Shown: positions 24,955 through 37,862, numbered from the stretch's first letter. The stretch is DNA of 64,000 nucleotides from Asterochloris sp. CNOR1 (GCA_963969365.1 OZ017747.1:4154001-4218000), one strand, 5' to 3'. Made by a program: numbers and translations. Notes: generated from the sequence alone by a model not told the origin.

Positions 24955-27900
24955 ATGGGCATCCAGGGCCTGCTGCCCGTGCTGAAATCGATTACAGTGC
25001 AGGTGCATGTGGCCGAGTACTCTGGCAAAAAGGTAGCAGTAGACGCCTACTGCTGGCTGCACAAAGGCGCATACTGCTGTGCACAGGAGCTCTGCGAAGG
25101 GACCCCAACAGACAAGTGAGTGCAGCTCCAACCTGCTGTCACATGCTCTCGCCATGCTTTGCTTGACCTGGACCAGGTGCTGGTGGAATCAGGCACAGAC
25201 AGGGTGCCTGCCTGGCTGCAGGTATGTTGACTTCTGCATGGGCCGGGTGGAGCTGCTGCGGCGCAATGGCGTCATCCCTTTGATAGTCTTTGATGGCGGC
25301 CGCCTGCCCATGAAGGCAGGGGAGGAGGGAGCCAGGCAGAGGTACTGCCCGTTTGTGTCTCACAGCCTCAGGCTTGTGTTATTGTCCTGCAGCACCTCCA
25401 TGCCAAGCGGCTGTTCATGGTCGTGCCTGCGGTGGCTGCATAGCCTGTGACATGCACAGCACTCTTGACAGGGTCCAGGGCACACACAGAACTGCTGTGG
25501 GGCCCCAAGATCAGCATGGGTCCAGCAGCTCAGAAGCAAGGTCCAGCTGGAGGTTGGCAACGCAGTGACTTGGCAGCACAGCCAGCACTCAGTGTTGTCT
25601 GAGACCACCACAACTGGTGCTTTGAGACCAGGATGGGCAGCGTCTGATCCCCACGGCCGGCTGCTTGGTTTGCATACAGCTGTGGGTCACCTTTGGCTGA
25701 AAAGAACTGTAATTGCCTACATGACTGCCATGTTGGTGCTGCACCAAGCCTGCCTTGGCTTTGTCTGCTCTGTGCTGGAACTGAGGGGCTGCAACAGGGA
25801 TTCCTGTCCCACTTTGCTTCAGGCTTATATGGCACCCACGATCACAATGTCAGCAGCCGTACCTTTGCAGGGGCCGCGATGAGGCCAAGGGGCGGGCAGC
25901 CGAGCACCTGCGCCTGGGCAACTCCCAAGCAGCCTACGAGTGCTTCCAGAAGGCGGTGGACATCTCGCCAGCAGTTGCCAACCGCTTTGTTCAGGTCAGC
26001 CTTGAAGAGGACTCTGCAGGCAGCTGCTGCGCTCACAGCTCTGCGATGCAAGCTGCCCTGCTGTTGGAATCTGTGTAGCACCTTTGCAAAGCGAGCCACC
26101 CTCCATGTCCTGCATCCCCTATGCATGTCCTGTGGCAAGGTACATGGCAGGTGGCAGCTGTGCACCTTGCCAGCTGCAAGCAGACCTGTACAGGAGAAAT
26201 GCTACCTTGCAGTGGGGTCTCTGACTGCATGACCATCACCCTCTCGAGCCCGCTGCAGGCTCTCAAGGGCTGCGGCGTGGAGTTCATTGTGGCGCCGTAT
26301 GAGGCAGATGCCCAGATGGCCTACCTGGCCCTCAATGGCCTGGTTGCTGCAGTGCTCACCGAGGACTCAGACCTGCTGCCCTACGGGTGCCCCAGGGTGA
26401 GCGGTTCAACAGGCTGCCACATCCTGTGCCGAAATCGGGGTCTCACACAGGGCAGCACAGCTGTGAGCCGATAAAGTGCGCAGGCTGCATGCAGCCTCCA
26501 CGGAGGTCCTGAAGGGCAGAGTGACGCAAGAGCGCGGCTGCATGCAGCCATCAGCTATGGAGCAGGCCCGAAACACAATTTGACTCGCTGCCAAGTGGTT
26601 GCCCGTGCGCGGCGCTCCCGCCTAGCTCCAGCAGCAGTGCTCAGGGGCTGAGTGCATCACCTTGCTGGCAGGCAGCAGCTGCTGCAATGCTGGCAAGTAT
26701 CATTACCCTGCTCAGCATCGAGACGGCACTGCTTTGAATAGGAGCAGCCTGTGCTGCCCTGACCTATCCCCACTGCCCTTGTTATAAATTGCCACGGCAC
26801 AGCACCCAGCACGCATACTATGCTGACCTGAGCATGTCACCGCACTGGAAATGTGGTTACTGCTGCTGCCAGCTGCCATCCTTGCCATTGCACTCGGTGC
26901 TTCCATTGCCCTGACCACATCCCACTGCTGCTGCCAGGTGCTGTTCAAGATGGACAAGCTGGGTGCCTGCCAGCAGGTGAAGCTGGAGGATCTGGTGCTC
27001 AACAGGGACATCAGCTTTGTGGGCTTCACAGTCCAGATGTTTCTGGAGGTGGGGTGACAGCTGCATCCAGCAGGGACAACAATTGGGGCCAAGTGCACCC
27101 TTGCAGCTGCACCACATGCATCACAGCAGGGCAGCCTTGATGAGAAGGCTGCAGACTGTTCCCTCCCCTGTATTATGCACCTTGCCTGGGCTGTGTTGCC
27201 TACCAGTTCAAGTTACAGCCTTGGTAAAGAGCAGCACCTGAATCACGTCCATTGCCCTGCAGATGTGCATCCTGGCGGGCTGCGACTTTGTGAAGGCCCT
27301 GTCAGGCATCGGCGTGAGGAAGGCCCACCAGCACGTCAAGAGGCTGCGGGACTTCACGCGGGTGAGCTGCATGTGCCACAGCGGTCACAGTGAACCTGTG
27401 AATCTGAGGGCTGGTGGCGCGTTCTCAAGTGGCAATGGGAGGCCCAGGATGTCTGAGGGTGATGTCAACCATGCTCTGTTGCTCTGCAAAGGGAAAAGGG
27501 GGGTTGCTTTTTGCAGGACCTGCGCAAGCAAAGGCTTGTGAATCAGGGTGACTTGAGCTGCTGTCCTGCGCAGGTTGGGGGCCCTGGGAGGTTTGAAGTT
27601 CAGCTGTCAGCCTGCAGAGGGTTGCCAGCCATCAGCAGCTGAATGCTCAACTGCAAGCACATGCTGATGCTCTGACACTCTCTGGCATTGTTTGTGGGTG
27701 TCATCATGGTGGCTCAACTGCTTTACGGCAGGCACTACCAGCTCACCTGCTGCTGTGCTGTTCAGCAGGGTCTACAGCACACCAGGCACCCTTCACTGAC
27801 AGTCAAGGAGGTGTCCAGCATGACGCAACTTCATTGTCCCTGCCTGCAGGTGTGCAAGAACCTGCGCTTCAGTGGCATCAGCGTGCCCCGGGACTACGAG

Positions 27901-30900
27901 CAGCAGTTCCAGCGTGCCATTTGGACGTTCCACCACCAGCGCGTGTGGTGCCCAAGCAGGAGACAGCTGATCCACCTCAGGGACCTGCCAGAGTGTGGCC
28001 TGCTGCATGGTGGGCCAGGGTGCCCTTTTGATGACTGACGAGCATTCTGGCCTATTGCCACGGTGCTGTCAGTGTCTGATGCCTTCAGGCACTGCTGTCT
28101 CTGGGTTGAGCTTGAGGTGCGCCCCGCGGCTTGTGCACAGAGATGCATTCCATACCTGACGCTCGCAGCGTGCAGCCATGCATCCTGATGCTGCTGGCTG
28201 CTTTATTGTACAAGCACAGGTGAAGTCTGGTGCACCCTCCAAGGTCTCTGCCAGGCATGCTGCCTGGAGATGCTCAAGAACAGCTCTACTGCCAGATGGC
28301 TGCTGCTGTCTCATGCAGCAGCTGCAGAACATGTCTCTCAGCAGCTGAAACATGACATTCAGCTGCAGCTGGTCCAGGCCACCGGCAAATAGTCTGGTGC
28401 TGGTCTGCAGGTGCTCACGTCCCCACAGCCCTTCCCAGCGACTGCCAGGACCCATTGGACTTCCTGGGGCCTGAGCTGGAGCAGGAGGTGGCACAGGGTA
28501 TTGCAGAGGGTGAGATGGCACTGCCCTACACTGATGGTCATGGTGGAAGTCTGCATGCCTCAGCTGTTGTCACATCAGCATCAGGTGGGTCTGCTCCTGC
28601 TGGCCATCCCCTTGCTTGTCTGGTTGAGACCGCCAGACAGCCTCAGCACCCCTCACAGCACACCACAGCGCATCCCAGTCACTACTTAATACTGGGAGCT
28701 TTCCAGCAGAACCAGGCAGTGGCTGCAGCGTGTGGTAAGCCTCATATTGCAATTGTGCCTCACGCTGCAGGTGTCCTGGACCCCATCTCTCACCAGCCCT
28801 TTGCCCGGGTGGAGCCTGTGGTGCAGCGCTGCGCATCAGGGGCTGGCAGCAGGCCGGCCGGTCAGCAGCGCACCAGCACCGCCGCTGCAGGTGGGGCAAG
28901 GGTGACACAAAACCTGCATGCGCGCCCTGGCCTTGTGCGTGGCGCAAAGTGCAGTCAGCAGTGCATAGGTCCCTGACGCTCTCAAGTGATTTGACTGGCG
29001 CTCAATAGCTGTTTTGCAGTCTCCACAAATTGATGCACCTGCCACTGTGCAGGGTCTGCTCTGCAACGCGCCAACAGCATCAGCAACTACCTGGTGAAGC
29101 TGGCACCAGGCTCTGCTGAGGCGCGTGAGCACTTTGCTCCCCCACGGCGGGCGCAGCAGGCTCTCACTGGGAGCGGTGTTGCCAAGAGCAAGGCCTCCCC
29201 GGCTCGCAAGGCTGCCCAGCACCCCTCAGGGTGTGGGTCCCAGCCCGAGGAGGTCCTGGTGCCGGCTCTGGCCAGCTTTGCCGCCGGAGGCGCCAGCGGC
29301 AAGCTGCAGGGCAAGGCCGGCCAGCCTGGAAGCGGCGGGCAGTCCGGTCCAGCACAGGGGCTGCAAGCAAGCAGCAGCCGCAGGCCTAGGGCAATGCCGC
29401 AGCCTGCGGCAGCTGCCAGCAGGAGCAGACAGGACATGCCAGCGCAGGCTTTGGATGGGATGCCGGCAGGCGGGTCCTTGGGGCGCCAGAGCCAGGTGCA
29501 CGCCTGGTTAGACCGACCTTGACCTTGCTGGTGCACTCTTGCTCTGCCCAAACATGGCACCTACGGTGCTGCCATCAAGTTGAAAGGTACCAGGGAGAGG
29601 CCTTTGAGATCAGCTGTGCTTGCAAGGCCAGGAACACCACCCCATAAGGATGTTTGGAAGGCTAATACAGGCTAGTGACCCCCCTTCGCTGCAATGTCCC
29701 CCTTGAAAAGGCTGCTTCTGACACAGCACAGAGTGTTTGCGGTATCTGGCACCCTGAGGAAGTAGTCATCTCGCAGCTGGCAGCGGCAGCAGGATGTGCT
29801 TGACAATGTTTTTGCTTTCAACCCTGTCTCACTGGTGCTATTTGCAGGCTGATCCTGATGCCGCACCATGCCGAGGCCCTCATGCAAAGCTGCCAAGCTC
29901 TGACCGCAATCATTCAGAGCAACCATGCAGTCTATGCGAGACATGCATTCACTTAATGCAAGGTGTTCTGCAGATCAGCGTCCCTCTGCCTATTTGCAGG
30001 AGCAGCAGACGCCAGCTGAAGCCGCTAGTGCGCCTCAGGAGCAGATGCCAGCTGCAGGTGCCAGCTGGGGGTCCACCGGCCCCAGCCAGGGCAAGCGCAT
30101 GACCAGCAGGTTTTTCCAGCCTGCAGCCAAGAGGGCGCGGTCCAGCTCAGAGGGGCCTGAGGGGGCTGGCCAGCCGCAGAGGCGCTCAGCCAGCCTGCCA
30201 TCCAACGCTGAGGCGCAGGAGGTGCGTGGCTGAAAGATGGTGTATGTACTGAGCTTTTGCCTTGATCGGCCTGAAGTGCTGGAGGCAGTCAAGCACAGCC
30301 CCTCGCACCCCTCAAAAAGCCCCGACAGCAGAGGCGTTGCACATGAGGTTAGGAAGCTGATACCTGTGTGGCCAGACACAGATGAATTAACAGATTTGTT
30401 GGCTATCTGCAGGCCTCAGGCTGGAGGCCATCCTTGCCGGCAGCCACAGCAGACAGGTCACCCTGGGTGGTGCCCACCACGCCTGAGGAGGCAGGCCCCT
30501 TGCAGGGCCGCCTGGAGCCGTCCATGAGGGTTGACTGGAGTGCCACTGCGCCACCAGCAGAGTCAGAGGGCGTACGCTATGACTCACCATCACCTGCCGG
30601 ACTCAGGGACTCTGACACAGCGCTGCCAACCAACCCTGGCTTGGATGCAGAAGCAGGGTCTGGCGGCCAAGGCAGCATGAGCAGCCTTGCCCACCTAGCC
30701 AGCTACGCCATGCTGGCCAGCAAGGCTTTGGACAGTGTTGAGGCTGGCAGCAGGCGAGGTAGTGCGCCCCAGCAGGTGCACCCTGCCCTGCGTAAACCCT
30801 TCACGCGGCCGCGGGCCAGCATTCAGCCAGCCCGCAGCTCCCCCTGCAAGGGTACTCCCTTTTCCCGATTTGCCTGCCGCCGGGCGCCCAAGTCTACAAA

Positions 30901-30910
30901 AGCCTCCTGA
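24955..30910 (+). CDS. EXO1: Exonuclease 1 (XPG/FEN superfamily 5'-3' exonuclease)
   Basis: EXO1 resects 5' strands in mismatch repair and double-strand-break repair. It opens [13 protein letters not shown] at 24955, followed by [16 protein letters not shown]. Later exons give [13 protein letters not shown] (25250-25340), [17 protein letters not shown] (25876-25995), [18 protein letters not shown] with [11 protein letters not shown] (26250-26390), VLFKMDKLG (26940), [17 protein letters not shown] (27263) and [15 protein letters not shown] (27850). All superfamily acidic metal ligands (VDAY, FDGG, YEAD, EDSD, GCD) are present. From about 28430 onward the protein is a long disordered, basic/Ser/Pro-rich tail ending at 30910, containing [14 protein letters not shown] (about 30095-30135). 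That motif resembles an MLH1-binding (MIP-like) or divergent PCNA-binding peptide, which would suit EXO1. Around a dozen exons; several borders are approximate. Confidence 0.94.
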
Positions 30911-31021
30911 GACCCACCAGGTTGCCCTGTATTGCTTCCCTGCTTTGCTTTGATTCATTTCATGTGACTGAACTGAACTAATGTTGAAATCAGCAACATG
31001 CGAAGCATGGGTGAGGCACTC

Positions 31022-31026
31022 TTACA
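31022..31026 (-). terminator. Possible TGTAA polyadenylation signal for DENR
   Basis: TGTAA on the minus strand about 16 bp beyond the DENR stop. Closer to the stop than usual, so uncertain. Confidence 0.3.
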
Positions 31027-31041
31027 ATAGCCTGCTGGTGG

Positions 31042-31760
31042 TCACTCTTCATCAGGGTAGGCGGCCACCTTTTTCTTGTTGTCAATGAAGTAGAAGTTTT
31101 TCTTGGCCAGCCCCTTGTCCTTGCCATAAGATTTCAGCAGGAAGTCAGCTGCTTTCTCAGCAAAGTCCCCTTGCAGGTCAATCTGCTCCTTGTCTGTGGG
31201 CGACTTGGTGATGGATGCCCCACTGGCGAACTTTTTGCCCAGCAGCTTTGAAGCCTCTGACAGCTTGATGCCAAAGCTGTCCAGCCCGCTGATGGTGGTC
31301 ACACACTTCTTCTTGTTGCGTGTGTTGCGCTCCAGCACCACCTCTGGCTGCTGATGCTTCTTTTTCTTGCCGCCAGGAAGCTGTTTCTCGGGCTCCTGGG
31401 CTTTTACAGTGAGGTTGGCTATGTCAGCTGCTGCGCCATCTGCTCCCTGCTCCTGGGCAGTCTTCCACTTCTTGTATTCATCACAATTTTGTGGCAGATA
31501 CTCGTTGAACTCTGCACAAGGGGGGGAGTGAGCTGAGGGCAAGGCTCTGCTGACATGCTGCACCTTGAAATCACGTGCTGCGCCTTGAAACAATGCTTAA
31601 ATCAGCTAGGTTGCAGGCTCAACCAGTACGTGAAGCTCCTGCTCTTTGAGGAGCAGGGGGCAGAGGCCTAAGGAAGCAAGCCACCCTCCTCACCTGCTGG
31701 GATGCCAGTGATGGGATCGTAGTCCACGGTGAGCGGGGCAGGCAGCCCTGATTCTGCCAT
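31042..31760 (-). CDS. DENR: Density-regulated protein DENR (translation re-initiation factor)
   Basis: DENR pairs with MCTS1 to recycle 40S subunits and promote re-initiation. Two exons, 31760-31694 and 31511-31042, join in phase to give 178 residues. The C-terminal SUI1 domain is clear: RNKKKCVTTISGLDSFGI, LGKKFASGASITKSP, IDLQGDFAEKAADFLL. The N-terminal module normally folds around a Cys4 zinc site (YCGVCSLPTEYCE in human). Here the aligned segment is YDPITGIPAEFNEYLPQNC: three of four cysteines are replaced although the surrounding pattern (P-x-E-[YF]-x-E-Y-x-P) is kept. So zinc binding is probably lost. The tail ends FIDNKKKVAAYPDEE. The start of the divergent glycosyltransferase gene is about 225 bp away. 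Confidence 0.93.
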
Positions 31761-31984
31761 GAGGCTGCAAGGTGGAGGCACCTAGGGACCTGAACCCTAG
31801 GCCTCGTTTGACTTGGCCTTTTGGCGGGGCCTGCCCTCCATATGATCACCATTGAACATTCCTGCTGCAAGCCCTGTGGCTGCCCGCGATGCCTTGCGGC
31901 TTACCGAGTTCATACCCAGTTCTCTAGACAGACAGACACAGCAGCACAGCAAGGGGGAAGGAGCAGCCTGGGGATGGGAGTGGT

Positions 31985-34900
31985 GTGCAATGTCAATGCT
32001 CAGGCATGAGCACAGGGAGGGCACCTCGGCATGGGAAGCAAAAGTCTGGTGGCCAGCAAGCAGCAGTTGTCTCTGGCGACTCCAGTGCTGCTGTTGGTGT
32101 CAGTCAGGCACCTCACAAAGTGCCAGGCCAACAGCAGCCCAGCAAGCTGCAGACAGATCGGCCAAGCAGGCCACTCAGCTGGCTGCTACTGACTAGCCTG
32201 CTTGGCGTTGTGCTGCTGGCCATATGTGCAGCTAGCCCTGTCCAGGCCTGGTTGTCAGAAGCCGTGAATCGCTGGCACCACTCTCCCAGCGACAGCAGGC
32301 CCTTCAGTGAGCATGCATGCCTGAGATCTCTGCTTTAATTCTGGGCACCTTTGATGTACAGCTCACAGCACTGCATACCAACAAGCTTGCTCTGAGCACC
32401 TCCATGCCTGCTCCTGGGGTCTGCTCAGGAACCCCTGCAAGCTGCGTGCTACGCTGAGGCTGTAGTCAGCCTTCCACGATCTTGTAACCCCCTGCCCTGC
32501 TTGAGTTGACGCTCTGCCTGCTTCTGGGCTGGCCTCTGCACTGTCTTGTACTGCATTGACGGCAGTCAGGCAGCTAGCTCGAGCCTTCATACCGGCTCTA
32601 CCTGGCTGTGCCCTCCTTGTGCCAGCTGGACGGACAGTGCCAGCAGCTGCATTCACACTTGCCTTGCAGGTGACATCAGCTCAGTAGTGACCATACCAAC
32701 GTCAGCACCAGCAGCAGATGGTTTAGCAGCACCGGGACGGCATGCGGCCAGCCCGGGCCCAGTTGCCAACACTCCCCCAGCGCCACCGTCGTCTGGAATC
32801 TTTCCAGCGGGCTGCAAATGGCGAGATGCACCCAGCTCCCCTGCAAACATTTCAGACCCGAGCCCCATGGAGAGCTTTTGGGCCATCCGGCAGTATCAGT
32901 ACTGGCACCCCGACCAGCAGGCCTGGCTCCCAGAGCAGCCGGCAGCCTGCACGGTCCGAGGGGCTGCTGTTGACCATGGGTGAGCGGTAACACTGCCTCC
33001 TGAATGAGTATGTTCAGGCATGCAGGGCGAGTGCACCTGATGCCTCTGGGGTGGTCTTCATGATCTTGAGCGGGACTGCTGACTCACAGAGCCACCTCAA
33101 ATGGCCGCATGTGCGTGCTGCCATCTGCATGCCATCCCAGTGCAGGTCTTGCCTCATTTCTGTCTGCGTGCATGTAGCACCTCTTCTGTGTCCGTCTGCT
33201 GACACTGCGGAAGCTTCTCTAGTGAATGGGGCACTGCAAGGCCTCCATGCCTACCATGCCCTGCAGGCACCGATCGTGGGGCCAACGCCGATCCCCTCGC
33301 ACAGAAGTCAGCTGCACCACCACGCACTGTATATATGAAAACCTCTGGTAGGAAAATCTACCTCGATTAGCAGTGGGTACCTTGCCCTAGCCCACTGCAT
33401 CTGCCTGCCAATGTTCAGCCGCACGAAAGCATTGGCCTACAGTCCCATGGTTGCCCGATTTTCTGCAGATACTGCGCTGACATCCTTACTTTCTGATGCG
33501 CTCTGCCACGCAATGGCAGCACATGCTGCATGCGAGCCCTGTGCACAGGTTGCATGTGCACTTGCTTCTCTTGCTGTTGAGCTTTCTTAGGGGCCTTGTC
33601 GCTGGATGCCTGGTGGAGAGCTGTTCCCAAAACTTTTCTGCTGGTGCACGCGCCTGTGCCTGTGCCTTCTGCTGGCACCTTCTCCTCTCTGCTCCCTGCA
33701 GGTACTCTCGAAGCAGCCAGTCCTCTGCTTTTGGACCATCCTGAGCTGACCCATGCCTGTCTAACAGAGTTTTCCTCTGCTACCAGCAGTACAAGCATAA
33801 TTATCCCCTCTGCTCGTGGACGTCCTTCACCCTTTTTGCTTGACACCATATATCTGTCTGTTCCCTCTCAGGTACAACAATGGTCGATTCTTTCTACTGG
33901 TGGACGGTCCTGAGCCTGTGACGCCCTGGAAGATGACCAGGAATCAGGACCTCAATGTTCTGCATGTTGACAGCGCGGCCAAGTGGGCGGACTCCCTGAA
34001 GGCACTGCGGAGAGTGACGGGGGACACCCTCGTGTTTGATTTTGTGTATTTCCTGCACCCCGTGAGTGCGGTGTTGCCCTGGTCCTGCAGCCTCCTAGTC
34101 CTTGGCATCTGACACTAAAGTATGGGGGGTTTGGCCCACGCCGTGATTGCCGCCTGCAGCCATGGCTCACTGAGGGACAATACCCTTGTGATTTCTGGCG
34201 CCAAAATGCCATGGGTGCCTGGCCTTTGGCCTTACATACCTCAGGGCTATTGTTTGTGCGCTTATTCTGGCCCGCTGCCGGCCTGGCTGCATGTAGCTAT
34301 GTTGAGTAGCCGTGACCCAGTGAGGGGGGGCCACTTCAAGCTTGATCCTGCACCCCATGAGCGGCGCAGTCCGACAGCCTTCTGCATGTGTGCTTCTGTA
34401 TTGCGTTGCAATGTGCTTCCTCTGCCCTGCTGCTTGTAGCCATGTCCTGCAACCATGATCATGGGGGGAGAAAGGGGAGGGGGACGGACCCCTACGGTGT
34501 CGTGTACTTTGTGTGGCTAGCTTCAGATTGCAGAAGACATGGTCATTGTGCCAGTCATTGCCGTCTTGCTAGTCTGAGTAAGTTCAGGCGGTACCCAACA
34601 AGTGCTCTTCTGCAACCTGCGTACTCCAAATGGCCATCTTCACTTGAGCTGCGCGGTATATGCCATTCTTCCATCTTTGGACACCCTAACCCTGGCCAGC
34701 GATGTTGCTCTTTTTGTACTCGGCACTGACAGCCTCCTCAGATGGCCCAATCTGGTCCTCCCCCTCTTCTCTCCTGCTATGCGTGGTTGCTGACGGCTGG
34801 TGACCTGTTGTCCCTTGTGCCTGCAGACGGCCATTGGCCACTGGTCTGAGATGATGTTCCCTCTGTTCAGCATCTTGCGGCTGGAGCCCCACTTTGCAAA

Positions 34901-37802
34901 GCCCCCCCAGCAGTTCATTCTGCTGCACCTGAAGAGGCACCACCTCATGGACTGGGTTCGGGCAGTCATCTCTGTGACCCTGGGGGTCAAACCCAAGCAT
35001 GACCTGCCGCCCATGATCATGCAACAGGAGACGAACAGCGTGTGGACCCAGATACGTAAGCCATTTGCAGCCCGCTGCGAGGTGCATGCGCTGGGCTGGC
35101 ATATGTATGTTTTGGTGTCAGAGAAAGACCTTCCTTGCCAGTAGCTCAGTCGTGCTGCCGGCACATGAGGGCGTGCGGCAGTTGAGAGCCATCGTTGTGC
35201 TGTTGGCAAAGCATCACCACAATGCGTCAGGCAGGATGTGTCATGCAGTCAGGGCACCTGCTGCTGTTCACGATCTGCTTTCCCCGCCTGGGCACCTGCG
35301 CCTTGCCGCCTGCAGCTTCCCCCTTGGAGAACTTCCGTACAGACGAGTGGGTCGTCTTTGAGAGAGCTCTGGTCGTCCGCGACATCTTCACTGGTGGCGT
35401 GCGCACGTTCTTGTCCTCTGCAGACGCCAAGGCCTTTCGAGCCCTGATCTACACCCAGCATGGTGAGGTGGCTGGCCTGCACATTAGACCATGAAGCCTG
35501 GTTACACCCAGAGTAGGGTCCCTCTGTCGCTGAAATTTGACCTTGGATCCATGCCCCACCATTTGGGGAACTCAAGAGCTCAACCTCGGTGTACTGGTAA
35601 GTGGATACAACCACCCCGGGTCTTGCGGTGGCAGCCTTGCTTGCGGCGCTCTGGGTTGATCTGTTGACCCACAGCAACGGTGGGCAGCTCACAGCTGTGG
35701 CCTGTGCTTCAGGTGCAGATATGCCTGGCCGGGGCCTTCATGCCCTGCATGCGCCCTGTACACACAGGCTGCACCCGCCACATGTGGTTGGAGACCTGTT
35801 GCTGGCGCCTGCAGGCCTGGCTCCTCCTCAGCCTGGCAAGCCCCTGCCACGCGTCATCACTGTACAGCGCAAACGCGCCAACCGCCGCATCGTGAACGAG
35901 GATGCCTTCCTGGATCTGCTCCGGGAGTATGCCCCAGTAGGTTGGGGCACCTGCTACCAGCTGCCTGCTGTGCTGCTGCGCTGGATGCGATTCCCTGCCT
36001 TTTGTGAGTCAGCCCAGATTGCCTACTGCCTGTCTGGATCTCAGGCTGTGCAGCCCAGCCTGCAATCCGCATAACTCCATGGCTTGGCACTCTCTGCATG
36101 ACCCTCAGGGCATGATGTCTTGCTTGGGGGCCACAGCACTGACAGGCTGATGCCCTGCCCCCGCAGGTGCAGGTGGTTGAGTTCAACTCCACCACCAGCT
36201 TCAAGAAGCAGCTGCAGATCATCTCAGAGACCGGCGTCTTCATCTCTGTCCACACCTCCAACCTGGCCAATGCCCAGTTCCTCCCCCCAGGGGCTGCAGT
36301 CATTGAGCTCATACAGCGCAACTGGATCTGGCATAATCTGGACAAGTCCTTTCAGGTGGGTGGGTGCCAGGGCCTGCGTGGGAGCCGGCTGCAGTGTGCA
36401 GGCGGGGTGCACGGCGCAAGGGATGCCTGCCACGGCTGCTGCATGGTGCTGGGACGGAGCTGGCTGCTGCAGGTGCGGCAGCAGGTGCAATTGGGCGTGG
36501 CACACTCACAACAGGTCGATGCAGGTAGGTGGCAAAACAGCTGCCTGTGTCATTTGCTGCAGGGTGCAGGCAGGAACAAGATTTGCCAGGGTTTGTGTGA
36601 GCAGCTGCGAGGTGTAGAAAGGGGTTTGCAGAGCCAGGCTCAGCCGACATCAGCTGCTGCAGGGTGTTTCACTACAAAGCTCCAAGTTTATGCTAGCTCT
36701 GCTTGCATGGGATGATGCAGGGGGCAGGTGGCTAGAGTAGTGACTGGGCCTGCCTGTATGTCTTGGTACAGACAGCAGGCCATCAAGACTGGTTGCCTGC
36801 ATGGCCATTTGCATATAAGTATTGCAGGCTGCCATCCCCTAGGGTCAGGGACTGCCTGCATGGGCCGCTAGCATGGCAACCACCCAGATGATTGCTGAGC
36901 CTGCTGAATTTGGGACCACCTTCCTTTGATGCACTTAAGAATTGTGCACCTCCTGGGGCAGGTCCATGCAAAGATGTTGGCCGTTATGTATCATAAAAGG
37001 GCTGCACACCAGGTTCCTGGAGCAACATGCCTATTTGTCACCCCTTCCTGCAGGTCCAGACAGAGATGATGGGGGACCTGCATCACTACGCCTGGCGAGC
37101 GCGACACCGCAATCAGACTGTGTACATCCACCAGAGGGATGCTGAGCGCTTTGGCAACTGGACCTCGGAGCAGTGCTCGGTGAGGCGGCATCTGCCTTCT
37201 GCAGTGCACAGCCCGCTCTGTGAACTTTGCTCTGTGCTGGGTTTTGCACCTCCGAGCAATGCTTTGTCACTCTGCCTCTGCCGCGGCAGCTGCCTCATCT
37301 TCGCTGGGCAGCATTTGTGAAGCTGTAGGCTGGCAGCTGGTCAGTCTGGCAGCAGGTGCCCTTCCAGTCTCGCAGCTTTTGTGCTGCTTGCCTTTCCTGA
37401 GAGATTCAGTGGTGCTTGGATTAGCTGCCATCATGCAATTGGCTGCTGGCAATGGCAGCCTCTTTCATGTGACACCCCTGCCAGCAGCAGGTCTTGCTTG
37501 ACGAGCATGTGCAGGGTGCAGATTCTTGGCACTGCATCAAGTATGTGCTGTGCTTGCCTGGGCTTGCCCAAGCAATCTGACTGCAAAGCCCCTGTCAGCG
37601 CCAGGGCTGTCCTTGACAACAGCAGCAGCCTCAGAATCCATGCCTGACTGCACTGCAGACGGAAGATTGCGTGGAGGCGCATACCAATGTTGACGTGATT
37701 GTAGACCTGGATGAATTCAGGGCGCTCCTGGACAGCAGATTACCTCTTGTCTGGGGAGGCAGCTCTGTGCACGATGCTGCCCTGCCCTGGCCAGACCAGT
37801 GA
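31985..37802 (+). CDS. Type II membrane glycosyltransferase, GT61-like (DUF563)
   Basis: GT61 enzymes transfer sugars such as xylose, arabinose or GlcNAc to glycans in the Golgi or ER. The N terminus is a basic tail followed by one membrane helix (SWLLLTSLLGVVLLAICAAS, about 32177-32238), then a Ser/Pro-rich stem (32690-32900). The lumenal domain includes NGRFFLLVDGPEPVTPWK (33887), LHLKRHHLMDWVRAVI (34920), a region reading WVVFERALVVRD (35348), RVITVQRKRANRRIVNEDAF (35856) and GVFISVHTSNLANAQFLPPG (36230). The last matches the GT61 active-site loop, but with HTSNL where plant and animal enzymes usually have HGAGL. Final exon starts near 37661 and ends with GGSSVHDAALPWPDQ at 37802. Start could be 31985 or the Met at 32006. 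Substrate unknown. Confidence 0.8.
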
Positions 37803-37862
37803 CTGCAGCAAGGCCACATCAGCTCTGTGCATGACGCTGTCTTGCGCTTGCCAGACCAGTGA
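37761..37862 (+). repeat. 60-bp tandem copy of the gene's 3' end (GT61-like gene)
   Basis: The last 42 bp of the coding sequence including the stop (37761-37802) recur at 37821-37862 with six or so differences. The duplicate lies wholly in the 3' UTR and keeps its own TGA. Confidence 0.9.

Noticed and set aside
29087-29560. Minus-strand open frame of 157 codons
   Set aside because: Antisense of the disordered EXO1 C-terminal exon, which is in the frame expected from the spliced gene.
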